From contig NXFV01000338.1 of NCBI GenBank assembly GCA_002803225.1, forward strand, positions 1-26,478: a stretch of 26,478 bases of DNA, written 5' to 3'. This DNA is from Gamarada debralockiae. Lineage: Eukaryota > Ascomycota > Leotiomycetes > Helotiales > Hyphodiscaceae. The notes below the pieces were generated by a model, which was not told the origin of the DNA, searched no databases, and worked only from the letters and a program-made list of their open reading frames with translations. This document shows, in pieces, positions 1-9,218 of this stretch. A program made the translations under genes and the position numbers. Position 1 is the first letter of the stretch, and each line of letters opens with the position of its first letter.

Positions 1-586
1 TGAAAGCTTCAGACTACTGACTTCATTTTACTGTCAACCAGTCACGAGATTTAAATTTGTAGCCAACTTGTCAAGAAAGAGCACAGCTCAGATGGTACTC
101 CGATGCTATCTTCCATGCATATGAAAAGACGATAGGGTATGTAGTTGCGAAGGGCTAACCGAACAAGGCCACGCAAATCGAAAGTTTTTCTAAACTTTCA
201 GTATGCATTTGCATGTCCAACTCCTTTTTGCTGTAATTTTACTTCCAGCGCCGGACTGGAACAGTTTCGACGACGACACCTACATCGACAACGACATGAT
301 AAACGATAATGAGATGTTTTTAGAAAACATAAATGGTTAACGCGCTCGAAGTCTCGTCGTATTTCTTTGCTGGAAAGGGGGATGAAGGAAGCCGCCATGG
401 TATGGGATACTCCCTCAATGGAGCACGATCTTTGGAAGGCAATGGCGGAAGGAGTTCGATATGTCTCTCTGAAGGTAGCAGATTTGGCACACATGGAGAA
501 ATATATTAGTAGTTGCCCCTACTATGCTTGCAGCTACTAAGCTGACCCGCGAGTAAAGTTATTCATTTCGTCATTAAAATAAAAAG
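1..586. other. Intergenic sequence, no gene recognised
   Basis: No open frame here has protein-like composition. The only minus-strand frame of moderate length (198-494) is rich in Arg/Cys/Ser runs and has no recognisable motif. The stretch lies downstream of the minus-strand gene ending at 587 and probably contains its 3' untranslated region. Confidence 0.5.
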
Positions 587-2081
587 TTAAGGTGACAAGT
601 TCTGCCAACTCGTATAGCTCATCCTGGCTTGTTTCTGCCTTTCAATCTCCCGTTCCCTATCCCTATCCCTTTGCCTCTCCCGATCCGTCCTCATATCACC
701 ACCCCACCCTCCTATCAGTCCGCCGGCCGCGTTAATACTCTCAACCGTCGGACCCGCACTCCAACTTCCACTTCCATCCACCGCACTCCCGCTCATAGTC
801 CTCACCCTCAGACTGACTGGGGGCCTCCTCCGTTCTCGCCATCGATCATTGATTGGGGACGCGGGCAGATCTGGCACGAGGTCTGCAAAGGAATCCGGGT
901 TTTCGTAAATTGGCTGTGGAGCAGGCTCACTTCTCCTCCTCGGGTCGTAAGTTCCGAGTCCGCGATCGGATTGCACCTGTCGTATCGTTGGGGGAGTGCG
1001 GGGATCATATTGTTGAGCACTGGATCTCCTTTGGCTACTTCTCGCCGCAACGGCTGCGGCTGGAGCAACTCCTGCACCAGCGTCATGAGTCGGATATGAG
1101 TAATTATACGACGCCCTCCGCGATCCCATGCCTGCTACAGGCGAGCTAGGAGAATGTGGTTGCGAAATATATGCGGGAGGAGGTGACGGTCCGGTAGATG
1201 AACCGCTGCCGGATCCCGAACTCCTCCTCCTCGCTTCAGGCTGTGCTACTGCATCCGGAGCCTTGATAGCATGTGGCACCCCGAAGATTGGGCGACCGGG
1301 ATAATAAGCTTCATCACTGCTACGACTCCTCACTTCTCTCCCAACTAAAACCTCTTTCGCCGATAGGATGGAATGTCGCGAGTCGAAGGAGCTAGGCGTG
1401 ATATGATTAGGCGAGTATGCTGAATATGTGGAGTGGGTTCGTTGCCGGGCTTGCGTTTTCTGAAGATCGGTTTGAAGGTATGGGAGTGGCCTTCTTGGTG
1501 TCGGTTGTGATTGAGACATTTCAGGTGGGAAGGGGGAAGGAGCAGGACGGAGGGGAGGTTGAGAGATATGCGCTTTTCGGGATTTCTTTGCGCGATACCA
1601 TGTGAAGCAGAGAGCAAAGAGGAGGAAAATGAAGACAGCACCGCCAGCTGCTCCTCCCGCTATTGCCCGGACTTGCGCGTGCGTTAGAGATGTTGATGCA
1701 ACGGCCGTGGGTGTTGGGGATGGTGACGCGGTGAGGCTTGCTGCGAGATCTGTTGTGCTCGATGACGATGAAGTTATTGTGGAAGAGCTTGTTGCAGAAG
1801 AAGACGTGGTCGTAGTTTTGCTCCTGCTTTGTGATTCTGAGGTTGAGCTTGCTGCTGCGCTCGAACTAGTCGATGTGACTGAAGCAAATGCAGCGGGGTA
1901 AAGCTCCCCATCAGGACACCCCGTTCCATCCCCTTGGCAAGGATCGGTTAAGCAGCATCCTTGGAAGGTTGGATCTTGATCTGTACAAGTGTACCTGCGA
2001 GAAATATTAGTGAAGGTGATGAGACATTGGAGGTGGATCAGCGTACCATTGGCCCCCGTTTGGGCAGCTACCCATTGACAT
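587..2081 (-). CDS. Single-pass membrane protein: Cys-rich head, Ser/Thr stalk, long cytoplasmic tail
   Basis: Two exons, complement(587..1994, 2047..2081), give 480 residues. The start ATG is at 2081-2079, with an in-frame stop 15 nt upstream. The 52-nt intron (1995-2046) has donor GTACGC and acceptor CGCAG. Residues 1-45 are a small Cys-rich head beginning MSMGSCPNGGQWYTC, with a CC pair and a CPDG motif. Residues about 46-120 are a Ser/Thr-rich stalk. Residues about 122-145 form one hydrophobic helix (AIAGGAAGGAVFIFLLFALC) followed by a basic stop-transfer WYRAKK. The remaining 330 residues are low-complexity, Pro/Ser/Arg-rich cytoplasm. There is no signal peptide, so insertion is probably N-out by the helix itself. 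This layout is common in Pezizomycotina and resembles wall-stress-sensor-like proteins. A sensor role is inference; no enzyme motif is visible. The TM and head are missed if only the long ORF from 1519 is annotated. Confidence 0.85.
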
Positions 2082-3790
2082 TGTGACCGGATCCAATCAC
2101 GTGACTTGACGTTGAATTATACCAGACAAGGCTGGGCACTGAGCCTAAAAGATGCTATCGGACACTCCGACAGTACGACATAGATTTGGGGGACATTAAC
2201 TTTAATAGTTGAGGCAATTAGGAAGCGGCGTAGGGCTATCGTTAGCATATATGAGTAACATGTGAGGAAGGATTGCCCAGGTGAGCTGTGACGAGCATGA
2301 GGGCGGAGTAGAAGCCGAATCCTCAAAAAGTTACGAAGCGAAGCCAGAGATTGGAAGAAACGAATCTGGATCCTTTCTGGTATGCACAATTGTGCCATTG
2401 CACCAATGAGGTTGAGGTGATGTGAGATAGTGTTGGGTAGTGAGGCTGTGAGGCACGGCAACCAAAGCCTCAAGCGCCCCCAATAAAATAATTCATGAAT
2501 ATGATTCGAGAGTATTTCGCTATCTGAGATACGTTCTATTTTTGAAGGATCGTGGATGCAGGAAGAAGCATGGAATGATTGAATTCGGAAGAGAAAGCCG
2601 ACTGGTTTCTTGGTTTTGGGCAAAAGTTGAGATGAAGGTGGGGAGGATCGACGCCACACTCCTTCGACAAGGCTGCCAGCTGAGTTCGGCATGAAAGAGA
2701 CACGCTTCCCCGCTAATTTCGTCACTGGACTGGACCTTGGAGGCTCAAATATTGAATGCATAAGAAACACCCTGCCCTCTCCCAAGCCATTGGAGATCCA
2801 CGTGGGCTCCCGGAAAATTGGTCATCACGTGACTATATGAGGTGAGGTTTCGAGGAGAGCGCCGTGATGAAAGGTCTCAGCCGCGGCGTGGTTCGCTCAA
2901 ACGTCAGCCATCCTGAATGATATGAATCGTAGAAGGGTCTTTTCTGTTGACATGCTGTACACTTTCTTACTGTGTTGCTCTATGCACTGTTGAACAGTTC
3001 GTCACCGTTACGAGGGAGGATTTTTGACTTCGGCTAGCTGAAACTTGGAGGAAGAGGGATGGCGGAGCCGCCCTTCACTGGAAAATCGACGTTTCTGGCT
3101 TTGCGCAGAAAACTTATGCAAAACAAAACGAAACTTGCAGATGGGAGAACAAGAAGGCATTCATAACGGTCTCTGTTTCGCTTTCGCTGTGTCCCACGTG
3201 ATCTAACCTCCCAAGTAACAGGTACTCAGCCTTGTGTCAAAGCTGCAGCCTTAAAGAGAGATTACCTGCTCTAATCTCTCAGGCACAGCCAGCTCCCTTC
3301 ATTGGGTCATAGAATTGAGTTTTCGACATTGCAAGTCGATGGTTGGAATAGTATCGTGATAGAAGGGAGGATGAATGCTGAAAAACCAAGGGAGGTTCAC
3401 GTTCACTACAGTAGGAACCTCACCGTCATAGACTAAATGTGTTCCATGTTTGGTTTGTTCTGGGTCCCTGACTCGACCCCTAAAAGCTTTGACAGCGGGA
3501 TGTTGATAAGAGTGAAATATTATGTCAGAGATATTTTTAAATGCGTTCTTACGGAAGATCTCTCAGTGGACAATTTCGACCGGCGATTGAAGGGGCCCGA
3601 TGTGAGACTCAAGTTTTTGCGCAGCCTCTCGTCTACAAACGAGGATCAGACCCCTGAAACGTGGGGACAGAAACCTGAACACCAGCCAAGACTGCGATTA
3701 CGATTCATTCAACCTCAACAATCTCATAACCATCGCATCAGTATTTCAATGATCTGAACGAACAGATCTGTCTGCGAAACGCTCGCAGCC
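2082..3790. other. Shared upstream region between divergent genes, no gene recognised
   Basis: This 1.7-kb spacer separates two divergently transcribed genes (start codons at 2081 minus and 3791 plus) and should hold both promoters. A 222-codon minus-strand frame (2117-2785) has no motif and a composition unlike the real genes nearby, so it is not called. ATCACGTGA-type palindromes occur near 2098 and 2823. They could be bHLH sites, but CACGTG is common in this window. Confidence 0.5.
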
Positions 3791-5368
3791 ATGGCCATCC
3801 ACTACGATGCCCTCCCTCGCTCCTCTTCCGACCTCGAAGACAGCGTCGCATTCAAAGACAAACCTCGCCGGCGATCCTACCGCATCTCTTCGTTTCTTCG
3901 AAAAGCGCGACGAGTCTGCAGACCCCTCTATGTCTTTATCGCTCTCGTTATCTTCCTCACCTGGCAAATTATCTTCAACGCCTCGTACACGAATCCCCCT
4001 CCTTTTACGCTCGACTCTCACGAAACGGTATACATTGCGGCGAATATTATCGATGCAGATCTCATAAATGGGTCTTGGGGGAAGTCTTTACTAGAGTTGG
4101 TGGATTTAATTGGGAAGGATAGAGTCTTTGTCTCGATTTACGGAGGGCCAGCTGATGCGCTGAAGGAGCTGGAGGCTAAGCTACCGTGCGAGAAGTCTAT
4201 TGTATCACAAGATGCTGAGCCAATTCCGTTGAAGGACATCCCACACACGAAGTTGCCTAATGGAGAGAGCAGGATAAAACGAATTGCTTATCTTGCAGAG
4301 GTACGGAACAAAGCGTTGGCACCGCTGGATACGTTGACGAAGAAATACGACCGCGTGCTGTTTATCAACGATGTGTTCTTCGCTCCTATGGACGCGGCGA
4401 GATTGTTATGGGGCACCAATTTGAACGCAGACGGGAAAGCTGAATATAAAGCAGTATGTGGGACTGATTTTGTGACGAGCTGGAAATATTACGATACATT
4501 TGCTACGAGGGATCTAGAGGGCTACAGCATTGGCGTTCCCATCTTTCCCTGGTTCGCAGGTGAAGGAGATGCAGTTACTAGGAAGGACGTTCTGGCGGGA
4601 AAAGATGCGGTGAGAGTAAAGAGTTGTTGGGGCGGCATGGTAGCATTCGATGGACGATATCTACAGAGAGATCTGAATGGCCTGAGCCTGAGCGCCGCAG
4701 GACACAAGCCAGATCAGCACCTCAAAGCCCCTGCTAGGAGCGACGCAGTCGGCCCCCCAACTCTTCCCCTCCGTTTCCGCTCCGAGCCAGAACCATTCGT
4801 GGATTCCAGTGAATGCTGCTTAATCCACGCCGACATAATGGCCCTCCCAACCTTCCCCTCCATCTCTAAAGCCTCGAAGAAAGAATCCTGGGGCGATGGC
4901 ATCTTCATGAATCCCTACGTGCGCGTAGCCTACGATGCGAAATCCTATTCCCATATTGGGGTCGCGAAACGCTTTGAACGACTCTTCGCCCTGCCTCAAG
5001 GCATCATCAACAAGTTAGCACATATGCCCGTTTACAACCCCCGGCGCACAGAGATTGAAGGGCAAGTCATCAAAGACCGACTATGGGTATCCAGCAAGAT
5101 AGGGAAGGATGAGCATATCTCCGCGGAATTCGGGGACGCGGATAAGACGTGGCAAGGCTCTGGTGTTGCGAAGAGGGACACAATTGGGAGTGGGAAGGGG
5201 AAGGAGTTCTGGGATGGTGAAGGCCATTATGTTGATTATGATCGGGTGGCGAGGAGAGGTGGTTATTGTGGGGTGAGGCAGTTGTTGGTGTTGAAGGAGG
5301 GACATTTGGTGGATGGAGAAGGCAACTGGGACAATTTGCGCGATGTGGTGCCTCCGCTCGAGACTTAA
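3791..5368 (+). CDS. CAP59-family alpha-mannosyltransferase-like protein (GT69)
   Basis: Intronless, 525 residues. The start sits in a good fungal context (GCAGCCATGGCC). A cytoplasmic N-terminus with basic residues (38-44) precedes one membrane helix at about 46-62 (LYVFIALVIFLTWQIIF), which predicts a type II Golgi protein. The catalytic region begins near TVYIAANI, followed by LLELVDLIGKDRVFVSIYGG, then RIAYLAEVRNKAL, the DxD-like block YDRVLFINDVFF, the VCGTDF segment, YDTFATRDLEG and the SCWGGMVAFD block. These are the usual landmarks of the cryptococcal mannosyltransferase/CAP59 family (Pfam PF11735). Family members transfer mannose in capsule or cell-wall glycan synthesis; donor and acceptor cannot be told from sequence. 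The tail after about residue 430 is family-variable. Nothing looks broken. Confidence 0.93.
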   Translation: MAIHYDALPRSSSDLEDSVAFKDKPRRRSYRISSFLRKARRVCRPLYVFIALVIFLTWQIIFNASYTNPPPFTLDSHETVYIAANIIDADLINGSWGKSLLELVDLIGKDRVFVSIYGGPADALKELEAKLPCEKSIVSQDAEPIPLKDIPHTKLPNGESRIKRIAYLAEVRNKALAPLDTLTKKYDRVLFINDVFFAPMDAARLLWGTNLNADGKAEYKAVCGTDFVTSWKYYDTFATRDLEGYSIGVPIFPWFAGEGDAVTRKDVLAGKDAVRVKSCWGGMVAFDGRYLQRDLNGLSLSAAGHKPDQHLKAPARSDAVGPPTLPLRFRSEPEPFVDSSECCLIHADIMALPTFPSISKASKKESWGDGIFMNPYVRVAYDAKSYSHIGVAKRFERLFALPQGIINKLAHMPVYNPRRTEIEGQVIKDRLWVSSKIGKDEHISAEFGDADKTWQGSGVAKRDTIGSGKGKEFWDGEGHYVDYDRVARRGGYCGVRQLLVLKEGHLVDGEGNWDNLRDVVPPLET

Positions 5369-5811
5369 GTGGAATAAGGATTGTGTCTGTGCAATGGTTA
5401 TGGATACCCCTTGTGTTCGAGAGCGAGTTCCTTGAGTTGGGACTGGGATTTGGATAGATTCCTGCGATAGTGCGATGATCATGGTGTTTGGCTGCATGAA
5501 TGGGTAGAAGGTTGGCGTTTGAGATATGAGCGGGATGCTCGCTTCATTCTATGTCAGAACCTCTTTTGCAATGCTTGGCTTTCATGTTCATAAGATCAGG
5601 AGTTTACACCTTTTTAATGAAATCCTCAAGATCCCCCCGCAACATATTCATTCGTTAGTCTCGATGCGCCAAGCGCCCTGTTGTATAAAGCATCCTCTCA
5701 GTTTCTCTTTTTTGCTCCTCAAACCACCTTCCGATGCTGATGTTGACAGACCTGCTGCTGACGAGGTGTTCCGTGTTCTCTGCTGCCCAGTGTGGCACAG
5801 AAAACTTTAAT
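5369..5811. other. 3' flank of the glycosyltransferase gene, no gene recognised
   Basis: Short frames only, none with recognisable protein features. The stretch passes into AT-rich repeat sequence at about 5812. Confidence 0.5.
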
Positions 5812-6430
5812 TACTCGAGTTACTCTAGATTACATTAAATCAAATTAGATTAGATTTAGAGTAATGAGTTGATTAGATTAATTTAGATTTAGAGTTACTC
5901 TAGAATAATTTGAGTAACACGTGATTGCAATAGTAATTTTTAATTAAATATCAAAATTAAAATATATTAGTAGTATTTATAGACTTAATAATTAGTAAAT
6001 ATTCTAAAACACTTATATATAAATAAGAAATGTATATAGTGTATTTGTTGGACCGGGTTAGTTTACAGCTCTGAGAGCTACGGTATCTCGTGCTACCAGC
6101 ATGTGATCTAAGCGAGCCCTTAGGATTTTCCCAAGGTCACCAGTTACTCCTTTACCTCTCTTCTATCCACTCTTAATGAGCAATACGTGCTTAACCCTAT
6201 CTATGTTGCCGTGCTTACGTTAATCAGATTACTACTGTGTCAATATTATTTTTAATTATATTTAAATTTAAATTTCTAAGTAATTCCAAGGTCACGTGTA
6301 TCATCACGTGCCTACTCTAATTCATCTAGTGTTGCTCTGGAATAATTAGATTAAATTTAGAGAATTTGATTGGTTACTCTAATTAGATTTTGAGCAATAA
6401 CTAATAATTTAATTTAATCTAATCTAATGC
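5812..6430. repeat. AT-rich decayed inverted-repeat element (MITE-like)
   Basis: Both ends are built from GATTAGATT-type motifs in opposite orientation. ATTAGATTAGATT at 5844-5856 is matched exactly by its reverse complement at 6416-6428. Further in, GAGTAACACGTGAT (5922-5935) is matched by the reverse complement of 6303-6317 with one extra base. The arms are diverged with indels. The core (about 6046-6235) has a more balanced base composition, and its flanks are very AT-rich. This fits an old non-autonomous DNA element or a RIP-decayed repeat. No coding capacity and no certain target duplication were seen. Confidence 0.5.
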
Positions 6431-7208
6431 CACATTGCTGCTACCCAAGTGACAAACGAACTTAGTCCAGCCTCATGCTGCAAGCTGTGCCCACCACCAC
6501 CTCTGAGGCAACTGATCCACATGCTACTCCCTCCATCTCTGGTGCTTGGGTCTCGGACGATGATGAAGATAATGCCTCTGCTCAGCACTCGCCGCTGCCA
6601 CAACCGCTTCCGCCACATGGATGGCTTCCTTGGAAAGTATACTGCTGCCTGGTCTATGCGGAATCGAAATTCGGTGACAGGGCCGATATTTGAAGTGTCG
6701 AGCTTTGCTGCTGCCGAGAGTACTGTTCCAGTTGATGTGTTCACGACTGTTGATTTTATGGAGCACCTTTGGACTCTGGAGAAGCAGTCTGTGGTTGATT
6801 TTTGCGGCTGTGTAGTGAGGAAGAATGCTGTGATTTATGACTTCGATAAAACAAAGGAAGTACGAGGTCCAACTTGCTTGCCTATCATTCTCTCCAATCC
6901 GCACACTACCAGTTCTGCTGTTGAATGTCTGGAGGTGTCCAAGTATATATACACTTCAGCGTTTGCTATGTATAAACTTCACTCACCCACTGGTCGTGAT
7001 TGTCTAACCAGTAAATGTTTCACATCCCACATCCTCATTGCCTTGGCCATTAAAACCTCCCTTGATGTTCGAGCTGTCCCGCTCCAAACACTCTGTGCTA
7101 TACTGCCTTCCCCTAGGACGGATGCCCTGACTAGGGGGACACTCATCTCTCACCTCAGGTTGCAGGGTCAGTTCATAACATGCACGCGTATGAATCGGGC
7201 TTCAATAC
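6431..7208 (+). pseudogene. Unrecognised ORF region, probably decayed coding sequence
   Basis: A plus-strand frame is open from 6449 to 7213 (254 codons) and overlaps a second plus frame (6475-6693) containing an acidic patch DDDEDN. Neither frame reads convincingly throughout. The long frame ends exactly where the LTR-like element starts at 7209. It may be a remnant of a transposon or host gene with a frameshift, or noncoding sequence with chance open frames. No family was recognised and the strand is uncertain. Confidence 0.2.
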
Positions 7209-7471
7209 TGTAGAAGGAACGAAATGCGAGTATAAGCGCGTCCCGATTGCGCTGTGTATCGCACGTGCTCTCAGTGAGGGATAAAACAAAAACAACATAA
7301 AACGAAGGTCAAGTGCTCGAACGCACTGCAAAACGCATCAGAAAACAAGTTGTACGATTGTGCATGTATGTGTAGGTGTCTAAGTACAGGTCCAGCTGCA
7401 AAAGACAAAATATGCCCGGCTGGCACGTGACATCCAGCTAAGCGATCAACGTGACCGATTTCCCCACCACA
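7209..7471. mobile_element. LTR-like element, copy 1 (263 bp), 4-bp target duplication ATAC
   Basis: The element starts TGTAGAAGG and ends CCACCACA, so it has the TG...CA ends of an LTR. It is flanked by ATAC at 7205-7208 and 7472-7475. A second copy at 22577-22838 is about 95% identical by eye (13 differences including one indel) and has its own 4-bp duplication. No internal coding sequence is present. A solo LTR or short non-autonomous LTR-like element is the best reading. The outer bases also match as imperfect inverted repeats (TGT.G..GG), so a MITE cannot be excluded. Confidence 0.75.
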
Positions 7472-7475
7472 ATAC

Positions 7476-8309
7476 TTGACTTCTTCTAGAGCTTTCGGAA
7501 GTCGGACTAGTGGCTCCCATCCTGATACCTCGGAGAAGTTCAAGCGCGGTTCTTGGACCAATTTCATACAGTTCCTTAGCGATGCGATGTCTCTCTCGGA
7601 TGTTAAGTTCACTTGAAGATTCTGGAATTAGTCGAGGAGATTTGGATATCCGACGAGTGTGACCTTGACTTCGTTCCGAAACCATATCCCGACGGTTGTT
7701 GAAATACCGATTCAAGCGCTTTGTCACAAATGGAGGCCAATGCCCCTTCATGACTCCAGCGACTGAGGAAGATCTTGAAGTTTGCCTCGGCCGCTATTGT
7801 ATACCATGGGTCTTCGAAGATGACTTCTCTTGGGTCTTTGCACACCACTCGTTGTAGAAGGTGTGGTTTAAGACCCAAATAAACCTTCTTTCAGAGTGCT
7901 CTTTCGGAAGTCGGAAGTCGGATCCCACCCATCTTGTTTGAGCCATTCATCTCCTATTACAACGAATTGGTATGTTCTGCCAGACCTCCGCCCATAACCA
8001 ATGCTAATAGATATCCAGACCTCATTCTTGTTTGTATTCCCGACGCTGGATGCGATTAACGAAAAATAAAATTAGCTTCATGTGTCTTTCATTTCGTGGA
8101 GACTCGGGAAGGTTCAGTTGATCGTACCAGGCCGTTGTAGATAGCGAATGCCTGTTGGATATAGGCAAACTCAATTCACCGAATGAAATAGAATAATGCA
8201 ATGCCTCTCGTTTTGATGATGTATCTCCTTTAAGCTTCCAATCGCTTGGAATTGAAAGATTTATATGCCAAATCCCAGTCTCAGAGAAACGCACGGAGCA
8301 TACATTTGG
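7476..8309 (-). pseudogene. 3' half of a broken gene, product unrecognised
   Basis: Read on the minus strand, coding-like sequence passes through all three frames. A frame open from the element boundary down to 8022 contains FSETGIWHINLSIPSDWKL. The next piece contains VWISISIGYGRRSGRTYQF and GDEWLKQDGWDP. The next contains DPREVIFEDPWYTIAAEANF, and a last piece runs from NEVKVTLVGYP to LEEVKY. Shifts lie near 8045 (a T-run), 7885 and 7680, and an in-frame TAA lies near 7627. The 3' end meets the LTR-like element at 7475. The 5' end abuts the TIR element at 8310 and appears to continue at 13472-14475. The many frameshifts make a functional product unlikely. No family was recognised. Confidence 0.55.
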
Positions 8310-8311
8310 TA

Positions 8312-8352
8312 ACGTCTATCCCTGCGTGGCGGAAAAACCCTACGTGCCGGAA
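8312..8352 (+). repeat. Left terminal inverted repeat of the NLR-carrying element
   Basis: 41 bp starting ACGTCTATCCCTGCG and ending GTGCCGGAA, preceded by TA. It matches the reverse complement of 13430-13469. Homology stops abruptly after GCCGGAA. Confidence 0.85.
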
Positions 8353-8717
8353 CGACTTCATAGTTTAGGGGTCTTAAATCTCTACTACATAAATATATAA
8401 AGTTACAATTAGTTTGCTATTATTCTTTAGCTATTTCTCTATAAGGGTTCAGTTTAAGTAAGAAAATACTATCGTTGTGGTCATATTGTCAATTGTCCTA
8501 TCAATAGCGTTGAAAGCCCTTTGGCTATTCCCCCCTGCTCTATTATAACTATTGGCCTGTATCTAAATTTCGGGACCGTAGCATGAGGCTCCTATCAAGA
8601 AAGAATATAGCTCCAAAGTTTAAAGAAATAGAGCGGAAGGAAACCTTTTGCCGGATTTATCCGGACAAAGTGAGAGAAGGTATATAATAGAATAACGCCA
8701 CACTTTAAGTCAGGCTT

Positions 8718-8834
8718 GTGGCTGTGCAGAGTCTTGGTAAACGGGCCCCGCAGCCTTGCAATCCACTCAACTCTCTGAGAATACCTACAGAATTCGCCAC
8801 CTTAAAAGGGTGTGGTTGGTGCGGGTCGGCCGCC
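8718..8834 (+). repeat. Inner inverted repeat, left copy
   Basis: GGCTGTGCAGAGTCTTGG, then CCCCGCAGCCTTGCAATCC, then GAATTCGCCACCT and a GGGTGTGG..GTGCGG block all recur in the same order, inverted, at 12881-13022. There are gaps and an extra ~15 bp in the right copy. The two copies lie at similar distances from their outer ends (about 406 and 450 bp), upstream and downstream of the receptor gene. Confidence 0.7.
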
Positions 8835-8854
8835 CTCCCAGCTAGCGGTGGCGA
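8792..8854. repeat. Short inverted-repeat unit inside left inner repeat
   Basis: ATTCGCCACC at 8792 pairs with GGTGGCGA at 8847-8854. It is a 63-bp diverged relative of the clearer 94-bp unit at 12826-12919, with a shared GGGTGTGG core. Confidence 0.4.
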
Positions 8855-9218
8855 CGTCCAGTGCCAGTTCTGTATGAGCTCGATTGGCCCGATTAGAGCC
8901 ACAAAATGCAAAGTTGAGTTGGCAGCTTAGCGTGACTGCGCTGCCTGGTGCGTTAAGAACCGCTGAATCACTTTCTATATCTCCACCTCATCTTCCATTC
9001 CCCTTATGAGTTTTCGCATTCCATCCCATTTCCACAGTATCCGACGCATTTATCGATTGTCAACATTTTCTCAAACAAGTTTCCTCAGTCATTCAATCTC
9101 GCGTTAGGGTCGCTATCAGACTTCCTAGTATTTTGACCTTTCTCGACAAAAGATCATACGACGGCCCGGCTCCGTTTCTGTGCGCTGTTAGCATTAGTAC
9201 AACGCCGTCGTTGCACAA

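Noticed and set aside
2117..2785. 222-codon minus-strand open frame
   Set aside because: No motif and unnatural composition. It lies in the upstream region of a well-supported gene, so it is most likely a chance frame.
6046..6235. Possible tRNA-like or SINE-like sequence (GGTTAGTTTACAGCTCTGAG)
   Set aside because: No B-box (GGTTCRANTCC) and no cloverleaf pairing could be found by eye.
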